From: Gordionus sp. m RMFG-2023
Taxonomy: Eukaryota > Nematomorpha > Gordioida > Chordodea > Parachordodidae
NCBI RefSeq assembly: GCF_954871325.1
Contig: NC_088776.1
Coordinates: forward strand, 37,558,508 to 37,622,507
Direction of reading: 5' to 3'
DNA: 64,000 bases
The position numbers and the translations under genes were made by a program. Shown piece by piece: positions 12,016-24,312 of the stretch (its first letter is position 1; each line of letters starts with the position of its first letter). The notes beneath the pieces were generated by a model. That model was not told the origin of the DNA and made no database searches. It saw nothing but the letters and a program-made list of their open reading frames with translations.

Positions 12016-13660
12016 TTAATGGGCACTACCTTTAAACTTCCTAGTATTCTTGCTTCGCACCTTCTCCTTTCTTGTTACCCCAGCAATCATCCTCAGCATT
12101 CTCATCTCCATAGTTTGTAGACTTCTCTCGTCTGATTTTTTGGTTGGCCATGTTTCCGAACTATATAGAATAGTTGGTTGTACTATGGAACTGTAAATTT
12201 TTCCCTTCAATTTGTGTGGGATTTTTTTGACAAATAGCACTCCAGGTAAAGATCTCCACTTTAACCACCCTTGATTAATTTTACTCTTTATCTCTTTCTC
12301 TATTGTGCCGTTTGATTGTATAGTGAATCCCAAATATTTGCTGCTTTCAATTGCCGATATAAGCCATTTATTTATATCAATGTTTTCTGTTTCATTTCCT
12401 TTTATCACCATATACTCCGTCTTTTCTCTATTTACTTTTAGTCCGTGCCTTTCTAGGATATTTATCCAGCTCATTAATCTTTCTTTCATTTCATCCTTGG
12501 ATTCGGCAAGTATCACAATATCATCTACAAATATCATATTCCATGGGAGTTTTGTGTATAGACTAGGCTAATACATCTATTACTGTTATGAAAAGAAGTG
12601 GACTGAGAGCCGACCCTTGATGAACTCCCTCGGCTATTGAGAAGCTTGTTGAAGTACCGTGCTACGGACCATTGTTGTATGGCCCATATACATATCCTGT
12701 ATTATTCTTATATATTTTTCGAGAACCTTTTTGTGGCGTAGCGCCCACCAGATAAGTTTTCTTGGGATTCTATCGAAGGCCTTTTCTAGATCGAGAAAGA
12801 CCATGTGTAGCTTTTTGTTCTTTTCCGTATCTTTCACTCATTTACCTAATTGCATGGATAGCATCAGTTATTGATCTTCCAGGCATAAAGCCAAACTGAG
12901 TCTCTCCTATTTGGATTATGTCTCTTAACCTTTTTTTCTATTATTTTTTCGTAGAGTTTAAGACAGTGTGACTATAATTTTATGCCCTTGTAATTTTGAC
13001 AATTGTGTGGATCCCCTTTATTTTTGAAGATAGGAACTAGATAGCTCTGCATCCATTTTTGAGGGATCTCTTCATTTCCCAGTATTATATTGTACAGACT
13101 TGTGAGGAGATGTCATCATATCCTAGTGCTTTAAGAATTTCTATTGGAATATCACCTGGAATCTTATCTTTGTTGTTTTTCACATGTTTGAGGCATATGG
13201 TTATTTCTTGTTCTGTTATTGGTTGTACAAGGTTTTGACATGGGGAGTGTTCATCTAGATGTAGTATGTCGGGATTAAAGTTGAGAAGCTCCTAAAAATA
13301 TTCTTTCGATCTATTCATTATTTCTTTTTACTTTATTATCAATTTCCCATCTTTAATTTTGATTACTTACAGAGCTCCGTTTATATCCCTAGAATTCTCT
13401 CTATGTTTAGCTAATATGCAAATTTTATTTTGCCCTTCTTTGGTATGTAGTTATTCATACATGTCATCGTATGCCCTAGCTGTGGCCCTAGCCACCGCCT
13501 TTGTAGCTATTCCCTTTGATTTTTTGTAATTTGTCTTGTCATGTGGGTTTTTGGATTTGTACCATATTTTATATAGGGCTTTTTTCTCCTGTATAGTGTT
13601 TTGTACCTCTTCATTCCACCACCATAGTTGTTTGGATGATTTGTTGCCTCCCCTTGTCAA
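12016..13660 (-). pseudogene. LINE reverse transcriptase domain, broken
   Basis: Segments in order on the minus strand: a linker with QLWWWNEEVQNTIQEK (13451-13660); the palm start DLEKAFDRIPRKLIWWAL (12634-12837); the catalytic core FVDDIVILAESKDEM (12500-12537), in which the usual YADD reads FVDD and keeps both aspartates; then LKVNREKTEYMVI and KYLGFTI in the thumb region. The end reads TWPTKKSDERSLQTMEMRML. Frame breaks separate the blocks. The whole layout matches animal APE-type LINEs. Confidence 0.85.
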
Positions 13661-13708
13661 GCCTAGTGTCGATTTGGCAGTGTCTATTAATCTGGATGAA
13701 AGGTCTAT

Positions 13709-14577
13709 TCACATTTTTTCATTGACTTGTAAGGAATCTATTGTTTCAATGTTTGCATTGATTGCAAAGGCATCTGTCATTGATTTTAATCTACCCCATT
13801 TAATGCATGGTTCAAGTTTTATCTTGTTTTGAGTGGATTTAGTTGCGATGTGAAAATCCATGACTAGTAGCTTGTGTTGCGCGGCAATATCTTCTCCTGG
13901 GATGACTTTGCAGTCTATTACATCTTTTAACCTTCTGATCTGGGTTTTCCTTGTATCACTTTCATATGTTATTAAATGACTGTCCTTTTTCCTATAGTAA
14001 GTGTTGATTAAGGCAAGGTCGAAGGCTTGCGTAAATTTCAGTACATGCTCTCCTTCATCATTTCTTTCTCTATATCCAAAACCACCATGATGCCTTTTGT
14101 AGCTGTCTCTTGCTTTTTCCACATGTGCATTTAAGTCACCACCTATTATGACTAGGTCATCCTTAGGGATTTCCATTACAGCTTCATCAAGGATAGCTCT
14201 AAAGTCATCTTTCTCCTCTTATTTGCAACCTGTTTGTGGAACATATACTGAAAGGATGTGTAGTATTGATTGACCAATGCAGAGTTTTATCTTCATTAGT
14301 CTATCAGAGATCCTGTTGAACTGAGGAGGTTAGATCTTGACTGAGGATGATGCCGACACCGTTCCTGTTGCTAACAATTCTATTATAGTACAATTTATAC
14401 CCATCTCCAATCATTTAAGTTTTCTGATTTTTCCATTTCGTCTCTTGTATGCACGGCTATATCAACTTTTCTTTTGTTCAACATTGATGCCAATTCTCTT
14501 GCCTTACCTTTAAGTGTCCCAATATTCAAACTTGCTAACCTTGTCTTCTTTGCTTTGACCTTTATTTTATTTTTCAC
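13709..14577 (-). pseudogene. LINE endonuclease domain (APE type), broken
   Basis: The N-terminal motif RLASLNIGTLKGKARELA is at 14500-14560, followed after a break by VIIGGDLNAHVE (about 14120-14155), which contains the GDLN catalytic motif of APE-type nucleases. Then come LINTYYRKKDSHLITYES and DCKVIPGEDIAAQHKLLVMD, with the conserved H near the end of the fold. The QETK block expected after the first motif is degraded to a TRDE-like stretch. Stops and frame changes near 14395 and 14215 break the frame. Confidence 0.8.
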
Positions 14578-15039
14578 ATGTATTATTAAATAATTTATTG
14601 CATTTTAAAATTTTATTTAAATGATTGTGAAAATAATTTGCAATAAAATATTAATATTGTAGTTATAAAGAGTTTTTTTTTCCCCAAGAAACGGTTTTTT
14701 TCATCTTTAATGACTGCATAATCTTACATTTTATAAATATTTGTTTTTATTTTAGAAAATTTTAAACAAAGTCAGAATCCTAATAAAAAATCAATCTTGT
14801 AAAAGTACCAGAAAAAATAAATATTCGATTGACAATTTAAAAAAAAACTTTAATTATGAATATTTACAAATAATTCGAAAATTAACAATAATTCAAAAAT
14901 TTAAAAATCGAATAAATGGAATATCCAAGTATTTTAACAAATTTCATCTCTAACCAAATATGTAATCTTATATCTCCCCGGTAACTGAATATTTATAATA
15001 TTCATTCATATTTAATTCTTGCATTTATATTTTTTACAG
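14578..15039. other. AT-rich spacer, presumed intron
   Basis: No coding signal. It ends in TTTATATTTTTTACAG, a good splice acceptor for the exon at 15040. Confidence 0.45.
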
Positions 15040-16127
15040 AAATCAAGAAGAGGCTCCTTAAAAATGTTTTTCGTGAATATCGATAAAGTAGCCGCTACCA
15101 TTTGGCGAGACAATGCTCTGGGTATAGTGGTTTTCGATATAGCCGCAAAATGTTTTATATGTCATGTCGTTTTCGGGAAAAAATTAGTAAATGAATCAAC
15201 ATTAAATTAGTGTAACAATACAATTACAAAAAAACTCCAAATGTGTACCATATGAGAATAATGGTATTTGTTTAATCACTAGACCCCATGATGTATTATT
15301 AAATAATGAGTGTACACCTCTTATCAACATGTATGGGATCACTTCAGGGACCTAAACACCATCCTAAGCTAATGACGATATTACCCCCCCCCTTCCCATC
15401 AAAATTTTTACCCCCCCCCCCCCATTACTTATAAAATATTATTTTTTAATGAATCTTTTTATAGGGTGATAGAATAGGTCATGCTTTTAACGTGGCTTTC
15501 AAGTTAAATCAGGAAAAAATTGCCAAAGCGAAGCTCTTGATGGATCTGCCCGACGTACCAATTGAAACGCCAGTACCAGAAATGGAGCCGGTCCCTTCTT
15601 ACAGCTATCAATCCCCAATCAAGATTGAGACGCCACCTGTGCCCGAACCTGTGGCGCTTCCTAGGTCACCGGAAAAACCACTTCCTACCCCAGAACCTGT
15701 CAGGTTTGGTACACCCTTGGCAGTCAAAATTGAGAGGGAGGCTCAAAAAGATTTTCAGGTAGGTCTTCTTGGCATCGTTGGTTATATAATGGAGTCAGGT
15801 ATTTTATCTCCGTATACCGATTCTTCAAAACCTTCTGAAATGAATATCCAGATGGAACATAGAATCGCAAATGACAATGAATTTAAAGATTTAAGTTCCA
15901 ATGATTTGTCAGTAGCCCTTAAACCTTGGTCACCCAAAAATCGTGATAAAACTATTAACCAGGTAAAGGTTAATCTAATTAAAAATCTTCGATCCGAAAA
16001 TCAAAATAATGTCTACATAGTCATAGATTTACCGGGGGAAAATATAGGTAACATGCTAAAAGGAAAAACTCCTATAGATTTGGTGCTTGATTCAATGACA
16101 TGCCGTATAAATTTGCAGGAAAATTAA
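15040..16127 (+). CDS. PTB (phosphotyrosine-binding) adaptor, Numb-like, copy B, last two exons
   Basis: Two exons join in phase 0: 15040-15186 (acceptor TTTTTTACAG, donor GTAAAT) and 15465-16127 (acceptor TTTTTATAG), with a 278-bp intron. The first encodes 49 residues and the second 220 plus TAA. The segment FICHVVFGKK at the end of exon 1, continued by GDRIGHAFNVAFKLNQEK, resembles the last strand and C-terminal helix of PTB domains. It is closest in my memory to Numb (ICHCF, then GERLSHAVGCAF). Next comes a proline- and glutamate-rich linker (ETPVPEMEPVPSYSY; SPEKPLPTPEPV) and an unrecognised tail. The NPF endocytic motif of Numb is not seen. Base composition is clearly less AT-rich than around it. 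A CAG|GTAGGT at about 15757 could be an alternative donor. Upstream exons were not found, perhaps displaced by the LINE. The PTB call is moderate, the Numb assignment weaker. Confidence 0.55.
15383..15424. repeat. Poly-C tracts inside the PTB intron
   Basis: Two C-runs (about 9 and 14 bases, including ACCCCCCCCCCCCCC) lie within the 278-bp intron. Similar runs elsewhere in the window sit at hAT ends, so this may be a leftover of one. Confidence 0.5.
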
Positions 16128-17278
16128 TAATTTATAAAATATTCTAAAAGTAAAATTAATGATTTAAATATTTTATTATATCAAATAATAAATCACAATC
16201 AAATTTGGATTTAATTCTATAATCGATCATTATAATTATATCCTCTATCTCTATCTTCATAAACTTTATAACAGAGCGATTTTTTTAAAAAAACCCAATG
16301 CCATCTGGTTAACATTAAATGATCAACATGTGGCTTATCAATTTAAATTTACAAAATTTGACTTGGATCAAATAACTTAAAAAATAACAATTTCACTTAT
16401 TTTGCAAAATTATTTTGATACACTTGAAGTTTAAAATGGTACTTACAAAAATGTAGAATAAAATCATACAAAAAACATAATTTATAAAATTTATTCTGTG
16501 GTTTTATTTTGAATCTAAGACCCGAAACAATAATATTTTCAAAATGTTCCTATGGAATGCTTTTGTGACAAATTGTGGAAAAGGATCTGTAACATATTCT
16601 GGATAATTTTTATGATATTTAAATCTTATTCATTTTTTTCAAAAATTTTGCATTTTTTAGTGAAACCTTCAGTCCTTGATTTATATTGGTGGAAGAAAGT
16701 AAGAATTCTATAATATTAAAATGACGAGTTCATAATCCTTAGCTTATAATGAATTGCATGCCCGATTCTCGGCCTTTTTTGGGGGAATACCTTTTCCCGC
16801 CCAAAAATTTTGCCCCCCCCCATCTAAATGGTGAATCAAACTATACCAAAACGAGTTTTACCAACTGTAAGAAAGTTCTTGAATAAAGGGGCCTTGAAAA
16901 AACATTATAATTGCAGAATATATAGGAGTTGATCCTAAGACTAAAAGGTTTTTCCAATTTTATGGTATAAATTAATCAACAATTTGAAAAAATTTAAATC
17001 AAGATGACCATTTTAATTTTCTAGACATAAAAAATAACCTTTATTGGAAAACCATAGAAGAGGGATTAGTAAATGAAATTGAGATTTTTAAAAAATTATT
17101 TTCTAAAAATTTAGAAAATTTTAAGATTGATGAGTTGCATCAGATTTTGTCAAATTTCTTTACCTATACAAAAACTATTTCAAAATGTTTTTCAAATATT
17201 CTCTCATAGAGATCAACAACATCGAGTTTTAAGTAGACTTTTTCATCATGAAAATTATTAAATCAGATGTTCGAGTAG
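16128..17278. other. 3' flank of PTB copy B and AT-rich DNA
   Basis: The part to about 16720 matches the flank of copy A. From 16757 a G/C-run region (GCCCGATTCTCGG, later TTGCCCCCCCCCATC) may be the left end of an older element whose right end is near 19602 (AAATCGGGCCTGG). It would enclose the hAT at 17279-19071, but its target duplication is not convincing. Confidence 0.35.
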
Positions 17279-17579
17279 CATTGGCGTACGCAGCGGGGGG
17301 GGGGCAGGGGGACAAATCCCCCTCCCCAAAGCCAAAAAATGCAGATGCCGGATATATTTTTCAAAAATATTATTGTTTATATTAATTTATATTTGTTAAT
17401 ATTTATTCGTATCTCATATTAAATATATATTTAATTACAATTATTATCACATTTATCTACTAAGTTATTTTATCAATTAATTTTGATTTCAAGTTTTCCG
17501 GCGTAATATTTACTTATTTTCAAATATTTAGTGGCGTAATATTTATCTACCATTTTCAAATCTCTAATCAAATAATTAT

Positions 17580-18814
17580 TATTTCTGAAACTTCTTATAA
17601 CAGGGAAAAAGAAATTGTAACCTTGTCCAACGAGATAGAGTCTCTGCCATCAAGCAGAACAGCTTTTAAGGAGTTAGAAGAGCCAATTATTTGCTATTAC
17701 TGAAATATCATAATGGCCTGAAAGAATCCTCAGAAGCAAGAAAATTATTGGATTCAATGCTTATTCCAAATTTTATTTCTCATTAGAATGTATTATTTAA
17801 TTATACAACTATTTTAAGTATTACTTTTCAAAAACATGACATTGACTTGATTAAGAAGATGAGAATAGAGGAGAGCATTTTATAAGAACTCAAGGAAATT
17901 AGGGCTAATGTTGATGAAGAATTTCATATTTTATTGTTGAGTCAAAAGCTGAGCTATACGTGTTTAATATTTGTCTCCCTCGACTTGTAGCAAGGCAAGC
18001 TCATCGTTAAACATTAATATAGGATAAGTAGAAGAATATATCTTAAATACAGTTACATTTACAACCCAAATAAATGAATTTTTAATTCATCATGCAGCAC
18101 TTACTAATCTACAAATATTACTTCCACAAGAGCCTTCCCAACCTTTTTCAGATGGTGATAGAAAAAATAATATTTGTTAGATTTTTTTATGAAGATGATA
18201 AAGTATCTTATGATGCCTTACTAGCTGAATAACTATGTTTATAAGATTAACAATGGTTGATATAGTCCCAAAAAATGCTATGGATGCTCTGCATTATTTC
18301 AAACACATTTTAGATTAAATTCCCAATGTATTAAATGGGTTTATAAACTCTTCCCATTAGTAAACTAATGAGAGAACATTCTCTTTTTTAAAAAGAATAA
18401 CAGAGGCCCGCAGAAGTGATTTTTTTTAAAGATTTTTTACGGCCCGGCCTGGTTTTTTTTAAAAATTTTCAGGCCCGGTCCGGCTTTTTTTTAAAAAATT
18501 TTTAGGCCCGACTCGGCTTTTTTTTAAAAAATTTCAGGCCTGGCCCGGCTTTTTTTAAAATAAAATTTTCAGGCCCGGCTTGGGTGTTTTTTTTAAAAAA
18601 ATTCGGGCCCGAATATATTTAAAAAAATTAAAATACTGTCCAGCCCGGGGGCCGGGCCTGGAGGTCTCTGAAAAACATACCAAGAAGTACAACATCTGAA
18701 AGTAGATTGAAAGGTTTGGATCTTTTGAATATTCATAGGCATTTGACGACAAGCAAGGATGAGATAATTGAAAAATTAGCTCAATCACAACGAAGATTGG
18801 ATTTTACATTGTAA
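17580..18814 (+). pseudogene. hAT transposase remnant split by a MITE
   Basis: A degraded plus-strand frame. Recognisable blocks are a PRLVARQAHR stretch (about 17970-18015, the ISRQTQR-like block of ZMYM1-type transposases), the dimerization motif around 18370 (NERTFSFLKRI) and its continuation RSTTSESRLKGLDLLNIH after the MITE insertion (18680-18814, ending TAA). Many stops lie between the blocks. The GC-rich element at 18401-18670 sits exactly inside the dimerization region. Confidence 0.7.
18401..18670. mobile_element. 270-bp GC-rich hAT MITE
   Basis: It begins CAGAGGCCCGCAG and ends GGAGGTCTCTG (inverted CAGAGACCTCC). Its body is a series of GGCCCGGC(C/T) repeats separated by T- and A-runs. 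The flanks AAAAGAATA and AAAAACATA are similar but not an exact duplication. It interrupts a transposase frame that resumes directly after it. Confidence 0.75.
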
Positions 18815-19071
18815 ATATATAACATATAAAATGCAATTAATCCTAAGAAACTTTTTGTGTAAAGGCTCAAAAAATTCAAATTTCTATTTTGGGTCATTTA
18901 AGTGATTCTTTACATATAATTTTTTTGTAATTCACATAAATTTAAAATTGTGTATTAGAAATAGTTATTAGTCCTAATAAATTTATGCTTGATATTTTTA
19001 AAAAACAATAATATTTAATAAAAAATTTTATTATCCCCCCCCCCCAGACTAAATTCCTGCGTACGCGCCTG

Positions 19072-20688
19072 TCGATTAGTGATATAAGAAAGTAACTTGG
19101 TTTTTTGAGGATATTGAAAAATCATAACTGAAACTCTTAATTTTGGAAATTTTTAAAGGCATTTAAAATTAGTAATACATCTCAATTATATTAATGCTTT
19201 ATTTTCATTATTTTACACTGCTCAATCATTGATCATAATATCAATTGTAATATAGATATAAATATTTCTTAATTACATATATTTTATAATTTAATCTCTA
19301 ACAAGTATTACACAAGCACAATTAACTATATCAACTTTATTATATAATTTGTAAAAAATCATTAAATCTTTTTTCCAGCTATAAGTCAATTCTCTCTTTC
19401 CATTTAATTTTATAAACATATTTGATCATAATTATATTTTTTGTATATTTTTAAATATGGTATTTTTCAAATAAAATCGTATATTTCAATTTTGTGTTCA
19501 AATAAAATATTTGTTCTATGGTGTTGAAAAAAATTTCTTAACTGCCCCTACAAAATTTTTATCAGCCCCCCCCCCCAACCTCAAACGGGTAGAAACTGAA
19601 ATCGGGCCTGGAATTAAGGGAGATATGGCAAAAATAGCCATGTTTGATGACTGGCCACCACCCTTTAACTTTTTACCTATTTGACGTATTTCTTCCAAAA
19701 TTAGTCAAAATGTGTATATTTATGATATGTACCTTACCTAAGTTTATTTATTGATTACAATTCAATAAAAAAATATCTTAAATAAACTATTTTTAGTACC
19801 ACTTACTAGAAAAATCATGTTTTACATTTATTTAGGATACTGTTATTTTATATAAATATTATCCTTGGGCATTTAACATTATTCACACAAAAAATTAGAG
19901 CTTATATGTTTTATTATACATATAAAGGCATTTTATGATAATAAACAGGTGAATATTGTCTGCCAATGTATTAACTGGCCAAAATCCATATTTAAAAAAA
20001 AGCTTATATAAACTAACATTTTGTGAAAAAATGATGAATCCCTACGTGAAATGGAATTCAAATAGATTAATATTCACCAAATCTCAGGAGGAAATTTTAT
20101 AAGATTATAATATATGACAAGCTAGAAAATCATTAATGGGGCTTAGCATAAAATAGTTAAACTTATTAATATGCTAAATCATTTTTAGATATTAATTACA
20201 TGTTAGAATTATCTGTTAGATAATTAGTTATTATAGATTTATCAATTATATATGTGCTAGAGCATTTTTTTAATGGTATTAATTATATATTAGAATTACC
20301 TGTTAAATAATTTGTTATCATAGGATTTAATTATATAAATTTTTATTTTTTGATAAGAATATTTGCACACTATGAGTTAAGTAAACTTAAAGATGAACTA
20401 TGATGAGTGGCTGCGCATTATATGCAAGAAATATTCTTAGAGCAAGAAAGAGGGGATTAAATGCATTCATTGTTAAGAATAGGCTCATGCTTAATGTATT
20501 AATAATAATAATGTTTTTAATTGTTATTATTATTTATGTAAATAAAAATATTATAATTTTATCTTATATAAATTAATAAAATGACATAAATTGTTGCTGT
20601 GTACTATTCATAATAATAATTAAGTTCATTGAGCATCAGAAATTTTTAAATTGATGAATAATTAAATTATTAAAATAACAATTTTAAC
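19072..20688. other. AT-rich gap, no gene seen
   Basis: A C-run at 19565-19577 and GGGCCTGG at 19605 may be the end of an older element. The rest is simple AT-rich DNA with two similar ATTA(C/T)(A)T(G/A)TTAGAATTA blocks near 20205 and 20285. Confidence 0.4.
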
Positions 20689-20999
20689 ATGTAGATTAGA
20701 GAACTGCACGGGCTGTCCGTAGCCCGACCCGACCCGACCTAACCCGACCAGACCCGAAAATAAATAATAATATTAATATCTTAAATAGTCAGTATAATTT
20801 ATAATATTAATTATAAAATCATATTATTTATTATCACATTTTAGGATTAAAATGTCAATCATATTAACATGTCATGTCATTATTAATTATTATTTTATAA
20901 ACTTAACAACCGGATACCAAACTATTTTATCATTAAATTGTGTGTTTCCCTAGAATTACAAGATAAGACATATTTTATGTACTAAAGATAAGTTTTATT

Positions 21000-21582
21000 C
21001 ATTATTTATTATTTATCTAGCCTATTATACATTGTCTTTTTTAACATTTGTTTTAAAAAATTTCCATATAAAATTTAAGATTGGGATTTAATTCAGGGGA
21101 ACTTATTTCTAATTTAAATTTCACTACCATAAATGTTAATCATCCTAGAAATTAAAAAATATTATATAAAATTGGTATTGATATTCTAAGTTACATTTAT
21201 ATATAAAATATAATCTTTACTTATTTCATTTTGATATTATTTTTTTATCTATCTACCTTAATATGAGTTGTAAATTTTCTAGCTAATTTTGGTTGTCAAT
21301 ATTTTAAAATATGCCAGAAAAAAATTAGGAAATTAATACAAGATTCTCAAAGAAAATAAGATGTATACTGTGATATGTAAAATTTAAAACATGAATATTA
21401 AAAAAAATCTGTATCTGTATCTTTTGTCAAGAAAATGATACAAGATTCTTTTCAGAATTAAGGATCTTAGATACAGATATCAGTATCTTATTAAAAATGT
21501 CATAATATACTGAGTACAAGATATAAAGGGATCTTGTATCATGTATCTTAGATACAAGTATTCGCAGTACTGCCCAACTCTG
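21000..21582 (+). repeat. Right-half copy of the CAGAGTTGGGCAG hAT
   Basis: The end TACTGCCCAACTCTG (21568-21582) and the preceding blocks (ATACAAGTATTCGC, GGATCTTAGATACAGATA, and CTGTATCTGTATC) match the right end of the element at 40477-42925. The matching left end was not found, so this is a truncated copy inside the BED/hAT element. Confidence 0.7.
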
Positions 21583-21664
21583 TTTATTTCAGTCTAATTG
21601 ATTAAAGTCATTTTAAATATTTTTTTTAGATTTTAGACACAGCCATATTAAAAAAATTATCTCA

Positions 21665-22059
21665 ATGGATGCAAAATTAAAAAGAATTGGTGAAAAGATT
21701 AAGACAAAAGAGTATGAAGTAAGGGAGAATCTTAATGGAAAATCCGATGTATGGAAGAAATTTTCATTTATATATGATGAAAATAAAGAAAAACTTAATT
21801 ATGTCATTTATTATATGCAAATTTATTTATGTATACAATTCAATAACAACAGGTTAGATATTTATACATAAAATATGATCTTATTAAATTATTTTAGGCG
21901 GCTAGCAGTGAAAGAGCGTTTTCAGCTGCTGATAGGGCCTTTGAGGAGAGAAGGACTCGTTTAAAGCCAGATAAACTGGACGCCTCTTTATTTATATATC
22001 ATAATTATTCACTTTGTGATAATTTTGATAATGATATTGATGAAGTCAATATAATATAA
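21665..22059 (+). pseudogene. hAT transposase: BED finger and dimerization end only
   Basis: The segment 21665-21852 encodes KSDVWKKFSFIYDE, typical of the start of a BED zinc finger, but the Cys/His part is lost. From 21898 a second segment reads AASSERAFSAADRAFEERR then TRLKPDKLDASLFIYHN and ends TAA at 22059. This is the hAT C-terminal dimerization motif (SERAFS...RRTRL.P..L). Between them lies a 45-bp GT-AG interval, but its phase does not restore the frame. The whole catalytic centre (about 500 residues in full-length relatives) is absent, so the element depends on a helper. Confidence 0.8.
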
Positions 22060-22497
22060 TATGTTCATTATATTTTTATATATTTTTTATATATTTATTA
22101 ACTTTTATATCATTTCTATATTCGCATAAATGATGCTTATTGTATTATATAATCGTTATAATTTTTAAATTCGCTTGTATATTAATCGTTTTATAATATT
22201 TTTTACAAATTTAATAAAATGCAACTTAATATATATCTTGAATAGATTATGGCCGTCAAATAAACTTTTATTTAAGGTGGCTGAAGTGAATAAATACACA
22301 TAAATTTTTTTTTGGTTATTATAATATTAAAACTTAAATTGCAAAATTTTATTCGGGTCGGGCTCGGGTCGGGTCGGGTTGGACTAAAAAATGTGTGCTC
22401 GGGCTCGGGTCGGGCTCGGACAAAAAAATTTTTTTAATTCGGGCTCGGGTCGGGCTCGGGTTACGAAAAAATTACTTTGCAGTTCTCTAATGTAGAT

Positions 22498-24134
22498 AAT
22501 CAAAATAAAAATTTATAAAATCACAAGTAAGAATCTTTAACAAAAAGATAATTAAGATGTTAATTTATAAAATATTATCATAGATGATGATAAATTTAGA
22601 TATTAATACTAAATATATAAGTGTAAAATTATATTTTTATATATCTAAAAAATGAAGAAATATTAACATAGGTCATTTACAAGTATTTCTATTGTAATAT
22701 TTCCTATTTATAATAAAATTCTTAAATAATATATTGTCTAATCAAGTTTATTAAATATAATAAATTGATGAACGATTAAATAATTGAAATAATCATTTTA
22801 ACATATAGATAATTAAGATAATAATTTATAAAATCATTAAATAGATAGTGGTTAATTTTATTGAAATAAGAATTTTACAAAAAGATAAATAATATATTGA
22901 TTATTTATAAAATATTATCATTAAATAGATGATGATAAATTAAATTAGTGTGTAATTAAATTTTTATATACCTAAAAGTGAAGAAATATTAACATAGGTC
23001 TTTTACAAGTATTTCATATTATATATTTATAATAAATTCTTAAATAATATATTATGGCTTAACATATAATATAGTATATGGCCAGTCAATACAAACTATG
23101 TTTTAATTGGCCAAACTTTCACATAACCTCATATAGCTCATAAACTTTATGGATAGTGCTTTGATTCAAATTTTATTTTAAAGATTAAGAATTGGGCTAC
23201 AAATTGATATAAAATTTGTTTGGTTAAACGCAAATCTTGATGCCTTTTTTGAAAAAAGCAAAAACCTAGTCATGCCACATTTCCCTTATATATATTTTTT
23301 TATTGTGTTTCAAGAAAAAACATTAAGCGATCATAATATAAGACTATTAAAGAAAAAAATTCGTTCGAGAAAGGTTGAATCAAAAAAAGGAAAAGTGTTT
23401 AAGACTTAAGAAAATTCGATTGAAAAGGGAAAATGTATTTTTTTTTTAAATTTGATTAATTCTAATTATTTGAAATTATTAAGCAGCAATCCCCATCCCT
23501 TTCTTTGTTATTCCTTTGTTTATTGTTATTTTACTTTTCTAATTTTATGTGAACTCTCCTCAATTTTATGTCAATTTTAATCTCTTTTAATTTTTAAATG
23601 TATGTTATTATTATCATTCTTTTTTACATATAATCTTCTATTAACTTTCTTATCATTTTTTTTCTCATTACTTCAATTTTATATTCTTTTTGCTATTTTT
23701 TATTCTTAAATTGGTATGCTACATATCCAATAATGATAAGGCATCGTTTTAATTACTATTACGGTATATAGAACATGATACGTTAACGATCACCCAAACG
23801 ACCCGAATTAAAAGCAATAACTATTTAAATTATTATTTGAAAATAACGAATGCAGGTAAATTTTAAAAAAATTTGCAAGTAATTATTTCCCTTTTAAAAT
23901 CTCCACATATGTATAAGCCCGAGGGTGCGATTCTTACTAAATTTGTTTTCGTAAATAAAATTTTAAGCTAATAAAATTATCCCCCCTACAACCTTACCCC
24001 TCCCCCTATTTCCCCAAAAAATGAATATAATACATCATAAACTAATTTTTAAAAAATAAGTAAATGTTAAAGAATACAAAACGCTTACCAAAATGGGGCC
24101 CAATTAAAATTTTCTAGTTAAATGCACCAAAAAC
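22498..24134. other. AT-rich gap, no gene seen
   Basis: Two similar stretches, near 22540-22760 and 22880-23050, share AAGAAATATTAACATAGGTC(T)TTTACAAG and look like a local duplication. A C-rich block at 23983-24015 (ATCCCCCCTACAACC) resembles the one at 62521-62535. Confidence 0.4.
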
Positions 24135-24312
24135 TTTAAAACCAGAGATCCGAACCTTAAGAAACATTTTTTAGGCCCGATAAAGATAACGAATTATGGT
24201 TGAGGTTCTGTTAGTATCAAAATTATTCAGTTCGGTTTGAACCTTTATAAGAACTTTTAAAAACTATGCGTATATAAGCACATTTTTAAGTATTTTATCT
24301 ACCTACTATATA

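Larger units (their letters stand above)
11757..14577 (-). mobile_element. Decayed non-LTR retrotransposon (LINE) with APE and RT
   Basis: The minus strand carries, from 14577 leftward, an apurinic-type endonuclease and then a reverse transcriptase. It resembles the many animal elements annotated as craniofacial development protein 2-like or endonuclease-reverse transcriptase; RTE-like is my tentative clade. The 3' end lies near 11757. No long 5' untranslated region or ORF1 is visible. Several stops and frame breaks interrupt the frame, so it is dead. It sits between the two copies of the PTB gene. Confidence 0.85.
17279..19071 (+). mobile_element. hAT transposon with GTACGCAG ends (ZMYM1 type)
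   Basis: The left end is CATTGGCGTACGCAGC followed by a G-run. The inverted right end is CAGGCGCGTACGCAGG, and it also has a C/G-run. The flanks are TCGAGTAG (17271-17278) and TCGATTAG (19072-19079), 7 of 8 identical. The same family is present reversed at 31451-33715. Confidence 0.85.
20697..22489 (+). mobile_element. hAT transposon with BED-type N-terminus, internally deleted
   Basis: The ends are TAGAGAACTGCA and its exact inverted copy TGCAGTTCTCTA. Both flanks carry the perfect 8-bp duplication ATGTAGAT (20689-20696 and 22490-22497). Subterminal regions hold CCCGACCCGACCC and CGGGTCGGGCTCGG arrays. At 1.8 kb, including a nested fragment, it is much shorter than a full-length hAT. Confidence 0.92.

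Noticed and set aside
15562-15762. Second open frame over the PTB exon
   Set aside because: It overlaps the main frame, which is supported by splice phase and by the match to copy A.
16757-19604. Outer element enclosing the 17279-19071 hAT
   Set aside because: GCCCGATT occurs in inverted orientation at both borders, but the flanks share only GAATT and the interior gives no family.
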